From the NCBI RefSeq assembly GCF_000819985.1, contig NZ_CDBZ01000068.1, forward strand, positions 36,375 to 100,374: a stretch of DNA of 64,000 nucleotides, written 5' to 3'. Positions 19,545-28,207 of the stretch are shown here, piece by piece (the first letter of the stretch is position 1; each line of letters begins with the position of its first letter). The position numbers and the translations under genes are program-made. This stretch comes from Aeromonas media. Its GTDB lineage: Bacteria; Pseudomonadota; Gammaproteobacteria; Enterobacterales; Aeromonadaceae. The notes under the pieces are model-generated. The model was given only the letters and a program-made list of their open reading frames with translations, searched no databases and was not told the DNA's origin.

Positions 19545-20798
19545 ATGTTGAAACGTGACATGACCATCGCCGGCTATGATCCAGAGCTGTGGCAGGCCAT
19601 CACAGACGAAACCCGTCGTCAGGAAGAACATATCGAGCTGATCGCGTCTGAGAACTACACCAGCCCCCGTGTCATGGAAGCCCAGGGCTCCCAGTTGACC
19701 AACAAGTACGCTGAAGGCTACCCGGCCAAGCGTTACTACGGTGGTTGCGAGTACGTCGACGTGGTCGAAACCCTGGCCATCGAGCGCGCCAAGGAACTGT
19801 TTGGTGCCACCTACGCCAACGTGCAGCCGCACTCCGGCTCCCAGGCCAACAGCGCCGTCTACATGGCCCTGCTGCAGCCGGGTGACACCGTGCTGGGCAT
19901 GAACCTGGCCCACGGTGGCCACCTGACTCACGGCTCCCCGGTGAACTTCTCCGGCAAGCTGTACAACATCATCCCCTACGGCATCGATGAGTCCGGCAAG
20001 ATCGACTACGACGAGATGGAGCGCCTGGCCGTCGAGCACAAGCCGAAGATGATGATCGGTGGCTTCTCCGCCTACTCCGGTATCGTTGACTGGGCCCGCA
20101 TGCGCGAAATCGCCGACAAGATCGGTGCCTGGCTGTTCGTTGACATGGCCCACGTGGCCGGTCTGATTGCCGCGGGCGTCTACCCGAACCCGGTGCCCTA
20201 CGCCCACGTGGTCACCTCTACCACCCACAAGACCCTGGCCGGTCCCCGTGGTGGTCTGATCCTCTCCGCCGCCGACGACGAAGATCTGTACAAGAAGCTG
20301 AACTCCGCCGTCTTCCCGGGTGGTCAGGGTGGTCCGTTGATGCACGTCATCGCCGGCAAGGCCGTAGCCTTCAAGGAAGCACTGGAGCCCGGGTTCAAGA
20401 CCTATCAGGCCCAGGTCGTCAAGAACGCCAAGGCCATGGCCGCTACCTTCATGGAGCGCGGTTACAAGATCGTCTCCGGCGGTACCGACAACCACCTCAT
20501 GCTGGTTGACCTGATCGGTCGCGAGCTGACCGGTAAAGAGGCCGATGCGGCGCTGGGCAAGGCCAACATCACCGTCAACAAGAACTCGGTGCCGAACGAC
20601 CCGCGCTCCCCCTTCGTCACCTCGGGTGTGCGGATCGGTACCCCGGCCATCACTCGCCGTGGTTTCAAGGAAGCCGAGTCCATCGCGCTGACCAACTGGA
20701 TCTGCGACGTGCTGGACAACCACGACAACGACGCCGTGCTGGCCACCGTTCGCGAGAAGGTGCTGGACATCTGCCGCCGTTTCCCTGTCTATGCCTGA
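19545..20798 (+). CDS. glyA: Serine hydroxymethyltransferase
   Basis: PLP enzyme converting serine and tetrahydrofolate to glycine and 5,10-methylene-THF, the main source of one-carbon units. The 417-residue protein from the ATG at 19545 ([16 protein letters not shown]) is preceded by CAGGAGATAAACGG. The ORF extends upstream through the leader but has no start support there. The PLP lysine motif [16 protein letters not shown] is near residue 230, and [15 protein letters not shown] near 36 is the substrate/folate region. Codon use is that of a highly expressed gene. It is followed by a strong terminator. Confidence 0.98.
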   Translation: MLKRDMTIAGYDPELWQAITDETRRQEEHIELIASENYTSPRVMEAQGSQLTNKYAEGYPAKRYYGGCEYVDVVETLAIERAKELFGATYANVQPHSGSQANSAVYMALLQPGDTVLGMNLAHGGHLTHGSPVNFSGKLYNIIPYGIDESGKIDYDEMERLAVEHKPKMMIGGFSAYSGIVDWARMREIADKIGAWLFVDMAHVAGLIAAGVYPNPVPYAHVVTSTTHKTLAGPRGGLILSAADDEDLYKKLNSAVFPGGQGGPLMHVIAGKAVAFKEALEPGFKTYQAQVVKNAKAMAATFMERGYKIVSGGTDNHLMLVDLIGRELTGKEADAALGKANITVNKNSVPNDPRSPFVTSGVRIGTPAITRRGFKEAESIALTNWICDVLDNHDNDAVLATVREKVLDICRRFPVYA

Positions 20799-20824
20799 TC
20801 GGCCGGACAGTCTGGTTTGAGATC

Positions 20825-20853
20825 AATGCCACCTTCGGGTGGCATTGTTTTTT
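20825..20853 (+). terminator. Intrinsic terminator of glyA
   Basis: AATGCCACC (20825-20833), tetraloop TTCG, GGTGGCATT (20838-20846), then GTTTTTT. This is a classic UUCG-capped terminator. Confidence 0.92.
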
Positions 20854-20881
20854 GCGGCGTTCGGCAACACGAGAGGGCCTG

Positions 20882-21361
20882 ATGACTCTGAACTGCGAAG
20901 AGAATAGCTGGCAAGGCAAAGTAGCCATGGCCAGTGAACAGCAAGACAAGGCGCTGGAGGCGGCGCTCAGGCAGGCGATCCGCGCCCAGTATCACTTTCG
21001 CCCCAGCGAACAGGGGCTGCTGGCATGGGACGTGCGCCGACTGGTGCGGTTGAGCCGAGCGCTGCCGGTGCAGGCGGTGGCGCTTGGCGAGATTGCCGAG
21101 CTCGACCAGGTGCACTGGTACGGCCATGGTGCCGCCAGCCCCACGGTACGCAGCGTGGTGGAGCACTGCCAGTTGATGATGGCGGCCGATCTCGCCTATC
21201 CCATCCTGCTGGACAGCGCCGGCCGGGTCATGGATGGCATGCATCGGGTGGGCAAGGCATTGATGCTGGGCCACAGCCATATCGAGGCGCGCCGCTTTGT
21301 CGTTGATCCGGCGCCCGACTATCAGGGTTGCGACCCCGATGCCCTGCCTTATGACGACTGA
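20882..21361 (+). CDS. Small ParB/Srx-fold-like protein, unknown function
   Basis: A 159-residue protein from the ATG at 20882 (MTLNCEENSWQ), with GAGAGG upstream. The C-terminal half reads PILLDSAGRVMDGMHRVGKALMLGHSHIEARRFV. This resembles the ParB-N/sulfiredoxin-type core (I.D..G.V.DG.HR...A...G...I), without the DNA-binding domain of true ParB. Several such single-domain proteins exist in proteobacteria with unknown activity. It is monocistronic downstream of the glyA terminator. Function is not assigned. Confidence 0.7.
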   Translation: MTLNCEENSWQGKVAMASEQQDKALEAALRQAIRAQYHFRPSEQGLLAWDVRRLVRLSRALPVQAVALGEIAELDQVHWYGHGAASPTVRSVVEHCQLMMAADLAYPILLDSAGRVMDGMHRVGKALMLGHSHIEARRFVVDPAPDYQGCDPDALPYDD

Positions 21362-21437
21362 GCCAGGTTGATTGGATGATTAGGGCGAACATCGGAAACA
21401 CTATTTTTTCAAGAGATGGATTGCTGGAGATAGCTCA

Positions 21438-21770
21438 GTGAAGAGAGTGCTAGAGATTCGAAACTATCGGCTCAAAGCCGGGAGTCGAGCGATTTTTCAT
21501 GCGTTGGTGGCAGAGCAGAGTTTGCCTTTACATCGTGAGTGGGGAATGGATGTGGTGAATCACGGGCCCTCCCTGCATGATCCGGACGTTTATTTCTTGA
21601 TGCGGGCTTACGATGATCTTGAGGAGTTGAACCGTTCACAGGCGGCATTCTATGCCACTGAAGCATGGCGGAGAGGTCCGAGAGAAGCCATTGTCGAGTT
21701 GATCGAGAGCGACGCAAATACTGTGCTCTGGTTGCCTGATGTAGCCATTGATGCACTCCGTGGCTGCTGA
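21438..21770 (+). CDS. NIPSNAP-family-like small protein
   Basis: A 110-residue protein from a GTG at 21438 preceded by TGGAGA. The sequence (LEIRNYRLKAGSRAIFHALVAEQSLPL, VYFLMRAYDDLEELNRSQAAFY, VLWLPDVA) fits the NIPSNAP/dimeric alpha-beta barrel pattern: an N-terminal E-x-R-x-Y strand, a long helix, and F-L-x-R-x-Y-x-D. Base composition is visibly more AT-rich than its neighbours and includes AGA/ATA-type codons, which hints at recent acquisition. The biological role is unknown. Confidence 0.65.
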   Translation: MKRVLEIRNYRLKAGSRAIFHALVAEQSLPLHREWGMDVVNHGPSLHDPDVYFLMRAYDDLEELNRSQAAFYATEAWRRGPREAIVELIESDANTVLWLPDVAIDALRGC

Positions 21771-21892
21771 TGACATCTGTAGCATCCCTTGTTTTCACGG
21801 GCTTTTACCGGTTCTGGATGGCCGTGCTACACTGGCCGACCTAGAGCCGGCCCCCGGGGCAGGCGCCCTTTTCCGTCAACGCCGGAGGTCCG

Positions 21893-22342
21893 ATGCATTG
21901 CCCTTTCTGTAGTGCGGTAGATACCAAGGTGATCGATTCCCGTCTGGTGGCAGAAGGCCACCAGGTGCGCCGCCGTCGTGAATGCCTGCTCTGCCACGAG
22001 CGCTTCACCACTTTCGAGATGGCCGAGCTGGTGATGCCCCGCGTCATCAAGTCCAACGGTTCTCGCGAGCCGTTCAACGAAGACAAGCTGCGGGCCGGCA
22101 TACTGCGGGCGCTGGAGAAGCGGCCGGTGAGCATGGAGGCCATCGAGAAGGCGGTCAATCACATCAAGTCCCGCCTGCGCGCCACCGGCGAGCGCGAAGT
22201 CGCGTCCGAGCTGGTGGGCAACCTGGTGATGGATGAACTCAAGAGTCTGGACAAGGTGGCCTACATCCGCTTCGCCTCCGTCTACCGCAGCTTCGAAGAC
22301 ATTCGCGAATTCGGCGAAGAGATCGCCAAGCTGGAGAAGTAA
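21893..22342 (+). CDS. nrdR: Transcriptional repressor NrdR
   Basis: ATP/dATP-sensing repressor of ribonucleotide reductase genes. The 149-residue protein has an N-terminal zinc ribbon (CPFCS ... [12 protein letters not shown]) followed by an ATP-cone domain ([21 protein letters not shown] ... [15 protein letters not shown]). Length equals E. coli NrdR. It is immediately upstream of ribD (44 bp), the same order as in E. coli and Vibrio. Confidence 0.97.
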   Translation: MHCPFCSAVDTKVIDSRLVAEGHQVRRRRECLLCHERFTTFEMAELVMPRVIKSNGSREPFNEDKLRAGILRALEKRPVSMEAIEKAVNHIKSRLRATGEREVASELVGNLVMDELKSLDKVAYIRFASVYRSFEDIREFGEEIAKLEK

Positions 22343-22386
22343 CGTTTCCTTCCCCCAGGGCAGGATGTTTTGTCAGAGGAGCCCAG

Positions 22387-23496
22387 ATGTTTAGTCAAGA
22401 CGATTACCAATGGATGAGCCGGGCCCTCGAACTGGCCCGCCGAGGTCGTTACACCACGGCCCCGAACCCCTGTGTCGGTGCCGTGCTGGTGAAGGCCGGC
22501 GTGGTGGTGGGGGAGGGCTGGCACAAGCGGGCTGGTGAGCCCCATGCCGAAGTCTATGCCCTGCATGCCGCCGGTGAAGAGGCTCGCGGCGCCACCGCCT
22601 ATGTGACCCTGGAGCCCTGCTCCCATCACGGTCGCACGCCCCCCTGCGCCGAGGCGCTGATCAAGGCCGGCGTGACCCGGGTGGTGGCGGCCATGGTGGA
22701 TCCCAATCCCCAGGTGGGAGGACGCGGGTTGCGCATGTTGTCTGAGGCCGGCATCAAGACCGACTTCGGCCTGCTGAGCGCCGAGGCCGAGGCCCTCAAC
22801 CCGGGCTTTTTCAAGCGGATGCGCACCGCCTTCCCGCAGGTAACGGTCAAGCTGGGGGCCAGCTTGGACGGTCGCACCGCCATGGCGAGCGGCGAGAGCC
22901 AATGGATCACCTCTCCGGAGGCGCGCCGCGACGTGCAGCGGCTGCGTGCCCGCCACGATGCGGTGCTCTCCAGCGCCGAGACGGTGCTGGCCGACGGCGC
23001 CTCCCTGACTGTGCGCTGGGACGAGCTGCCGGCCTCGGTCAAGGCAAGCTACCCCAAAGAGACGTTGCGCCAGCCGCTGCGGGTCATCGTCGACTCGCAA
23101 AACCGGCTGACCCCGGACCTGCCTCTGTTTCAGAGTGAGGGCCCTGTGCTACTGGCCCGCCACAGGGTCGACGGGGACTGGCCTGCCTGGGTGCAGCAAC
23201 TGACCCTGCCGCTGCTGGATGGCAAGCTGGATCTGGTCAGCCTCTTCATGCTGCTGGCCAAGCAGAACATCAACTCTGTGCTGGTGGAGGCGGGGCCGCG
23301 GCTGTGCGGCGCCCTGCTGGAGAAGGGGTTGGTGGACGAGCTGGTGCTCTATCAGGCGCCCAAACTGATGGGGGATGAGGGGCGCGGCCTGTTCCACCTG
23401 CCAGGGCTGATGCGTCTGTTCCAGGCCCCCAAGCTCACTCTCAAGGATGTGCGCATGGTCGGCCAGGATATTCGCATTACCGCCAAAATAGCCTGA
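22387..23496 (+). CDS. ribD: Bifunctional diaminohydroxyphosphoribosylaminopyrimidine deaminase / 5-amino-6-(5-phosphoribosylamino)uracil reductase
   Basis: Carries out the second and third steps of riboflavin synthesis. The N-terminal deaminase domain (about residues 1-145) has the zinc signature PHAEVYAL ... TLEPCSHHGRTPPC. The C-terminal reductase domain contains KLGASLDGRTAMASGESQWI and the NADPH-binding VEAGPRLCGALLEKGLVDEL. The 369-residue length is standard. It starts 44 bp after nrdR and is followed by ribE in the rib cluster. Confidence 0.97.
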   Translation: MFSQDDYQWMSRALELARRGRYTTAPNPCVGAVLVKAGVVVGEGWHKRAGEPHAEVYALHAAGEEARGATAYVTLEPCSHHGRTPPCAEALIKAGVTRVVAAMVDPNPQVGGRGLRMLSEAGIKTDFGLLSAEAEALNPGFFKRMRTAFPQVTVKLGASLDGRTAMASGESQWITSPEARRDVQRLRARHDAVLSSAETVLADGASLTVRWDELPASVKASYPKETLRQPLRVIVDSQNRLTPDLPLFQSEGPVLLARHRVDGDWPAWVQQLTLPLLDGKLDLVSLFMLLAKQNINSVLVEAGPRLCGALLEKGLVDELVLYQAPKLMGDEGRGLFHLPGLMRLFQAPKLTLKDVRMVGQDIRITAKIA

Positions 23497-23551
23497 TTTA
23501 TCAATGTTCAAGGGGGCAGTACCTGCCCCCGTCATCAGCAAGGTGATCTGC

Positions 23552-24211
23552 ATGTTTACCGGAATTATCGAAGCCATGGGCACCCTGGCCGCCCTGCACC
23601 GTCAGGGGGATGACATGGCCCTCACCGTCCATGCCCCGACCCTGGACTTTGGCGATGTCAAGCTGGGCGACTCCATCGCCACCAACGGCGTCTGCCTCAC
23701 CGTGGTGGCCCTGGGGGACAAGAGTTACACCGCCGACGTCTCCCTTGAGACGCTCTCTCGCACCGGTTTTGCCGAGGCCAGGGTGGGGGATCCGGTGAAC
23801 CTCGAGAAAGCGCTGATGCCGAGCTCCCGCCTCGGTGGCCACCTGGTCTCGGGCCACGTCGATGGCATCGGCGAGGTGAAGAGCAAGTCCAGCAGCGGCC
23901 GCGCCATCGAGTACTGGATCAAGGCACCGGCAGCGCTCTCCCGCTATATCGCCGAAAAGGGCTCCATTGCGGTGGATGGCATCAGCCTGACGGTCAACGC
24001 CGTGCAGGGGGATCTCTTTCGCCTGACCATAGTGCCCCACACCGCCCAGGAGACCACCATAGCCCGGTGGAAACCGGGTCATCGCGTGAACCTCGAGGTG
24101 GATCAAATCGCCCGCTATCTGGAGCGGCTGATGCAGGGGAGGGGACAGGAAAAGGAGCAGAATGCATCCAGCCTGACCCTGGATAAGCTGGCCCAGTCCG
24201 GTTTCCTGTGA
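23552..24211 (+). CDS. ribE: Riboflavin synthase alpha subunit
   Basis: Dismutates two 6,7-dimethyl-8-ribityllumazine molecules into riboflavin and a pyrimidinedione. The 219-residue protein starts MFTGIIEAMG, the invariant N-terminus, after AAGGTGA. Two lumazine-binding barrels each carry the motif set (GVCLTVVAL ... NLEKALMPSSRLGGHLVSGHVDG, then GISLTVNAVQGD ... VNLEVDQIARYLERL). The in-frame upstream extension to 23504 is rejected because the family starts at MFTGI. It is named ribC in E. coli. Confidence 0.96.
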   Translation: MFTGIIEAMGTLAALHRQGDDMALTVHAPTLDFGDVKLGDSIATNGVCLTVVALGDKSYTADVSLETLSRTGFAEARVGDPVNLEKALMPSSRLGGHLVSGHVDGIGEVKSKSSSGRAIEYWIKAPAALSRYIAEKGSIAVDGISLTVNAVQGDLFRLTIVPHTAQETTIARWKPGHRVNLEVDQIARYLERLMQGRGQEKEQNASSLTLDKLAQSGFL

Positions 24212-24352
24212 CGCGGCACGGTGCGGGAAAAACGCTTTTCTGTGATCCCGCTCCGATTGAAATGGGGCCCAGCGCCCCCATCTAGAGCAAAATAGGCAGT
24301 ATCAAGCCGAGCCGGCAGGCTCAACCCCCCAAGCATGTTGATGGAGTAGCCC

Positions 24353-25462
24353 ATGGCGCTGAGCACAACCCAGGAAATCATTGCCGATATCAAGGCAGGC
24401 AAGATGGTGATCCTGATGGATGACGAAGACAGGGAGAACGAAGGGGACCTCATCATGGCCGCCTCCTGTGTCCGTCCGGATGATATCAACTTCATGGCGC
24501 GCTACGGTCGTGGCCTCATCTGCCTGACCCTGACCCGGGATCGCTGCAAGCAGCTGGCGCTGCCGCTGATGGTTGACCGCAACAACGCCCAGTTCTCCAC
24601 CGCCTTCACCGTGACCATAGAAGCGGCCGAGGGAGTGACAACCGGCATCTCCGCCGCCGACCGCGCCGTCACCGTGCAGGCTGCTGTTGCGCCGAACGCC
24701 AAGGCTGCCGATCTGGTGCAGCCCGGCCACATTTTCCCGCTGATGGCGCAGGATGGTGGCGTGCTGACCCGTGCCGGTCACACCGAGGCGGGTTGCGATC
24801 TGGCCCGTCTGGCGGGTTACGAGGCGGCGTCCGTCATCGTCGAGATCCTCAACGAAGACGGCACCATGGCGCGCCGTCCGGATCTGGAAGTCTTCGCGGA
24901 GCAGCACGGCATCAAGCTGGGCACCATTGCGGATCTTATCGAGTACCGCAACCAGCACGAGACCACGGTAGAGAAGGTGGCCGAGTGCAAGCTGCCCACC
25001 GAGTTTGGCGAGTTCGACCTCGTCACCTTCCGCGACACCATCGACAATCAGGTGCACTTCGCCCTGAAGAAGGGGGAAGTGAAGGCCGACCAACCGACCC
25101 TGGTGCGGGTCCATCTGCACGACGTGCTGAGCGATCTGCTGCTGACCGACCGTCACGCCGCCCGCAGTTGGCCCTTACCCAAATCCATGGCCCGCATCGC
25201 CGAAGAGGGCGGTGTGCTGGTGATCCTGGGGGCAGAAGCCCATGGCGAGGAGCTTCTGGCCCGGGTCAAGGGGTTCGAGGCCGCCGACAAGGGGCTGCAA
25301 CCGGAAGGGGCCAAGTGGCACGGCACCTCGCGCCGGGTCGGCGTGGGCTCCCAGATCCTCAAGGCGCTCGGCGTCGGCAAGATGAGACTGCTGAGCTCGC
25401 CGAAAAAATACCACGCCCTCGGCGGTTTCGGTCTGGAAGTGGTGGAGTACGTCGGCGAGTAA
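24353..25462 (+). CDS. ribB: 3,4-dihydroxy-2-butanone-4-phosphate synthase with degenerate GTP cyclohydrolase II domain (RibBX)
   Basis: The N-terminal 205 or so residues are a complete RibB: acidic metal-binding loop [15 protein letters not shown] near residue 24, [10 protein letters not shown] near 96 and [16 protein letters not shown] near 141. It makes the four-carbon unit for riboflavin from ribulose-5-phosphate. The C-terminal 160 residues align with GTP cyclohydrolase II, but the zinc region that should read as Cys-x10-Cys-x-Cys is [17 protein letters not shown] with no cysteine. The RibA half is therefore very unlikely to be active, matching the RibBX type known in Vibrio and relatives. 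A functional ribA must lie elsewhere. Confidence 0.92.
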   Translation: MALSTTQEIIADIKAGKMVILMDDEDRENEGDLIMAASCVRPDDINFMARYGRGLICLTLTRDRCKQLALPLMVDRNNAQFSTAFTVTIEAAEGVTTGISAADRAVTVQAAVAPNAKAADLVQPGHIFPLMAQDGGVLTRAGHTEAGCDLARLAGYEAASVIVEILNEDGTMARRPDLEVFAEQHGIKLGTIADLIEYRNQHETTVEKVAECKLPTEFGEFDLVTFRDTIDNQVHFALKKGEVKADQPTLVRVHLHDVLSDLLLTDRHAARSWPLPKSMARIAEEGGVLVILGAEAHGEELLARVKGFEAADKGLQPEGAKWHGTSRRVGVGSQILKALGVGKMRLLSSPKKYHALGGFGLEVVEYVGE

Positions 25463-25481
25463 GCACCTTGGTACTTGCTTG

Positions 25482-25562
25482 ATGAAGTACCATCGCCCTG
25501 CCAGCGGATTCGACCCGGAGGTTGTGGAATTCGTCGGTGAACAAGCCCCTCTGACGGGGTAA
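25482..25562 (+). pseudogene. Remnant of a second ribB/ribBA 3' end
   Basis: Starting 20 bp after the RibBX stop, a 26-codon frame reads MKYHRPASGFDPEVVEFVGE, then QAPLTG and stop. It repeats the last residues of RibBX ([19 protein letters not shown]) with clear divergence. It has no ribosome binding site or upstream domain, so it looks like the 3' scar of a duplicated or replaced ribB-family gene. Confidence 0.6.
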
Positions 25563-25570
25563 ATGACGAT

Positions 25571-25600
25571 CATGGCCGCTCGTTGCGGCCATGGTTTTTT
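25571..25600 (+). terminator. Intrinsic terminator after ribBX
   Basis: CATGGCCGC (25571-25579), 5-base loop, GCGGCCATG (25585-25593), then GTTTTTT. It separates ribBX from ribH, so ribH probably has a promoter of its own between 25601 and 25676. Confidence 0.88.
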
Positions 25601-25676
25601 GTCGCGGCTCTGTTGTGCTAGAATGCGTGCACTTTTGGCCCCGGCCCCTATTGATTGCACAGAGACAGGATTTCCA

Positions 25677-26147
25677 ATGAAGATTATCGAAGGGAATATC
25701 GCCGCTCCCGAGGCGCGTGTTGCTATTGTCGTTGCCCGTTTCAACAGCTTCATCAATGACAGCCTGGTGAACGGTGCGGTAGACGTACTGAAGCGTCAAG
25801 GCCAGGTCCAGGACAGCAATCTCACCCTGGTGCGCGTGCCGGGTGCCGTCGAAATTCCCCTGGCAGCCAAGAAGCTGGCCAAGAGCGGTCAATACGACGC
25901 CATCGTCGCGCTCGGTACCGTCATCCGTGGCGGCACCTATCACTTCGAACTGGTGGCGAGCGAGAACGGCAAGGGGCTGGCCCAGGTGATGATGGAGTAT
26001 GACATTCCCGTCGCCTTCGGCGTACTGACCACTGAAAACATTGAACAAGCCATCGAGCGCGCCGGTACCAAGGCGGGTAACAAGGGTGCAGAGGCTGCAC
26101 TGAGCGCGCTCGAAATGATCAACGTCCTGAAACAGCTGGACGTGTAA
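25677..26147 (+). CDS. ribH: 6,7-dimethyl-8-ribityllumazine synthase
   Basis: Condenses the pyrimidine intermediate with dihydroxybutanone phosphate to form lumazine, as an icosahedral or pentameric enzyme. The 156-residue protein begins [10 protein letters not shown] after ACAGGA. It contains [31 protein letters not shown] and [15 protein letters not shown] with the catalytic His region, and the C-terminal helix [16 protein letters not shown]. It starts a ribH-nusB-thiL-pgpA cluster, as in E. coli. Confidence 0.97.
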   Translation: MKIIEGNIAAPEARVAIVVARFNSFINDSLVNGAVDVLKRQGQVQDSNLTLVRVPGAVEIPLAAKKLAKSGQYDAIVALGTVIRGGTYHFELVASENGKGLAQVMMEYDIPVAFGVLTTENIEQAIERAGTKAGNKGAEAALSALEMINVLKQLDV

Positions 26148-26161
26148 CGAGGAGAAGTACA

Positions 26162-26575
26162 TTGAAACCGTCCGAGCGCCGTAAGGCCCGTCATTGCGCC
26201 ACCCAGGCCATCTACCAGTGGCAGATGACCCAGGCAAACGTGGGCGACATCGAAGAGCAGTTCAAGATCGATCAGGACACCAAGGGTGTGGACCTGAGCT
26301 ATTTCCGCGATCTGCTGTTCGGGGTAGCGGTCCACTGCAACGAGCTGGACAAGGTGTTCTCACCTTTCCTCTCCCGTCCGCTGGAAGAAGTGGACATGGT
26401 GGACAAGGCGATCCTGCGTCTGGCGACCTACGAGCTGACCCGTCGTGATGATGTGCCGCCGCGCGTGGTGATCAACGAAGCGATCGAGCTGGCCAAAGCC
26501 TTCGCCGCCGATGACAGCCACAAGTTTGTCAACGGCGTACTGGACAAGGTGATCAAGACGCTGCCCAAGCGTTGA
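26162..26575 (+). CDS. nusB: Transcription antitermination factor NusB
   Basis: Binds boxA RNA with NusE (S10) for rRNA antitermination. The 137-residue all-helical protein starts at a TTG ([20 protein letters not shown]) with GAGGAG nine bases upstream, 14 bp after the ribH stop. The segment [20 protein letters not shown] and [25 protein letters not shown] is the family signature. The only unusual point is the TTG start. Confidence 0.96.
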   Translation: MKPSERRKARHCATQAIYQWQMTQANVGDIEEQFKIDQDTKGVDLSYFRDLLFGVAVHCNELDKVFSPFLSRPLEEVDMVDKAILRLATYELTRRDDVPPRVVINEAIELAKAFAADDSHKFVNGVLDKVIKTLPKR

Positions 26576-26604
26576 TCCCGCCGTCCGTAAGCATTTAAGA
26601 GAGG

Positions 26605-26627
26605 AGCCAGCTTATTGCTGGCTTTTT
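26605..26627 (+). terminator. Terminator-like hairpin touching the thiL start
   Basis: AGCCAGC (26605-26611), loop TTATT, GCTGGCT (26617-26623), then TTTT. It lies after nusB and ends only about six bases before the thiL ATG at 26633, so it may attenuate thiL or control its translation. Confidence 0.7.
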
Positions 26628-26632
26628 ACTGT

Positions 26633-27592
26633 ATGGGTGAATTTGAGCTGATTGAGAAGTACTTCAAGGTCCCCCACGCCCGCAAGGACGTGGTGATGGG
26701 ACCAGGGGATGACTGCGCCCTGCTGACCCTGCCCCCCGATACCCAACTGGCGGTGAGCACGGATACCCTGGTGAGCGGCGTGCACTTCTTCCCGGACATG
26801 GATCCGGTGGATCTGGGGTACAAGGCGCTGGCGGTCAACCTCTCCGATCTCGCCGCCATGGGGGCCGAGCCGCGCTGGGTCTCCCTGGCACTGACCCTGC
26901 CCGCCGTCAACGAGGCCTGGGTCGCGGGCTTTGCGGAAGGGTTCCTCGAGCTTGCCGAATATTACAATGTGGCCCTGGTGGGGGGGGACATGACCCGCGG
27001 GCCACTCTCCATCACCGTCTCGGTGAAGGGCTCCGTGCCGACCGGTCGTGCCCTGATGCGCAGCGGTGCCAGGGTAGGGGACGGCATCTATGTCACCGGC
27101 ACCCTGGGGGATGCGGCCCTGGCCCTCTCCCATCTGCTGGGCAAGCGCACCCTCAACGAGAACCAGCTGGCGGCCGTGCTGCCCAGGCTCGATCATCCCC
27201 ATCCCCGCATCCTGGCAGGTCAAGCCTTGCGCGGGCTGGCGAGCAGCGCGCTGGATCTCTCTGACGGCCTGGCTTCCGATCTCGGTCATATCCTCAAGGC
27301 GTCCGGTGTACGGGCCCAGATCGATCTCGACCTGCTGCCGCTCTCGCCGGTGTTGCAGGACGCCGTGCCCGCACGGGATGCCTGGCAGCTGGCGCTGGCC
27401 GGCGGCGATGACTACGAGCTCTGCTTCACCGTGCCGCAGGAGCATCACGGTGCCCTGGACACGGCGCTGGCCAACTGTGGCGTCAGGTTCACCCGCATCG
27501 GCCGTATCCAGGCCGGCGACCCCGGCATCGACTACGTGCAGGGTGAACAGCCGGTCGAGCTTCATCTCAAGGGCTGGGATCACTTCGCATGA
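26633..27592 (+). CDS. thiL: Thiamine-monophosphate kinase
   Basis: Phosphorylates thiamine monophosphate to the active cofactor thiamine pyrophosphate. The 319-residue protein belongs to the PurM/SelD-type kinase fold: GPGDDCALL with metal-binding Asp near residue 24, VSTDTLVSGVHFFP, KALAVNLSDLAAMGAEP near 65, GGDMTRGPLS near 116, and GGDDYELCF near 258. The ATG at 26633 (MGEFELIEKYF) matches where homologues begin. A TTG at 26615 is better placed relative to GAGGAG (26601-26606) but lies inside the hairpin. The 3' end overlaps pgpA by 4 bp. Confidence 0.95.
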   Translation: MGEFELIEKYFKVPHARKDVVMGPGDDCALLTLPPDTQLAVSTDTLVSGVHFFPDMDPVDLGYKALAVNLSDLAAMGAEPRWVSLALTLPAVNEAWVAGFAEGFLELAEYYNVALVGGDMTRGPLSITVSVKGSVPTGRALMRSGARVGDGIYVTGTLGDAALALSHLLGKRTLNENQLAAVLPRLDHPHPRILAGQALRGLASSALDLSDGLASDLGHILKASGVRAQIDLDLLPLSPVLQDAVPARDAWQLALAGGDDYELCFTVPQEHHGALDTALANCGVRFTRIGRIQAGDPGIDYVQGEQPVELHLKGWDHFA

Positions 27593-28077
27593 GCTTTTTC
27601 AAGATAAGCCCCGAACTGAAAAGCCTGAGCCTGAAGAACCCGCTCCACTGTCTGGCGCTGGGTTTTGGTGCCGGCCTCTCCCCCAGGGCGCCGGGCACCA
27701 TGGGGACTCTGGTGGCCATTCCGCTCTACCTGCTGGCGAGCGGCCTGCCGACGCCCTGGTTCATCGCCCTGCTGGCGGTGGGGTTCGTGGCGGGCATTCG
27801 CATCTGTCAGGCGGCTACCGATGCCATCGGCATGCCGGATCACGGCGCCATCGTCTGGGACGAGGTGATAGGGTTCGGCGTCACCATGATAGCGGCCCCC
27901 GTCGGCTGGGAGTGGGTACTGGCCGGCTTCGTCCTGTTCCGGCTGTTCGACGTGCTCAAGCCCTGGCCCATCTCCTGGTTCGATCGCCGTATCCACGGTG
28001 GGCTAGGCATCATGCTGGATGACCTCATCGCCGGTCTGTTCGCTTTGCTCTGCATGCAGCTGCTGGCCCGCTGGTAA
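27589..28077 (+). CDS. pgpA: Phosphatidylglycerophosphatase A
   Basis: Inner-membrane phosphatase making phosphatidylglycerol. The 162-residue protein has several hydrophobic helices. It carries the PgpA signature GFGAGLSPRAPGTMGTLVAIP near residue 26, DHGAIVWDEVIGF near 85 and LFRLFDVLKPWPISWFDRRIHGG near 115. It overlaps thiL by ATGA, indicating translational coupling, and is the last gene of the ribH-nusB-thiL-pgpA group. Confidence 0.96.
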   Translation: MSFFKISPELKSLSLKNPLHCLALGFGAGLSPRAPGTMGTLVAIPLYLLASGLPTPWFIALLAVGFVAGIRICQAATDAIGMPDHGAIVWDEVIGFGVTMIAAPVGWEWVLAGFVLFRLFDVLKPWPISWFDRRIHGGLGIMLDDLIAGLFALLCMQLLARW

Positions 28078-28175
28078 GGCGGGTCGGCGATCACGGCCGT
28101 CATGGCAGGCCTGGCCCTCGCTGCCGCGCAGTTTCATCGTCTGTCTGCCCACTCTTTCCATACAATTAAGCTTCA

Positions 28176-28207
28176 GGCGCAGTTCCTTGATGGGACTGCG
28201 CCTTTTT
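28176..28207 (+). terminator. Intrinsic terminator downstream of pgpA
   Basis: GGCGCAGT (28176-28183) pairs with ACTGCGCC (28195-28202), with further CC/GG pairing in the loop, then TTTTT. It closes the nusB-thiL-pgpA transcript about 100 bp after the pgpA stop. Confidence 0.8.

Noticed and set aside
23497..24352. Possible FMN riboswitch upstream of ribE or ribBX
   Set aside because: I looked for the conserved AGGG-GAAATTCCC and ACCGGCGG segments in both gaps and did not find them.
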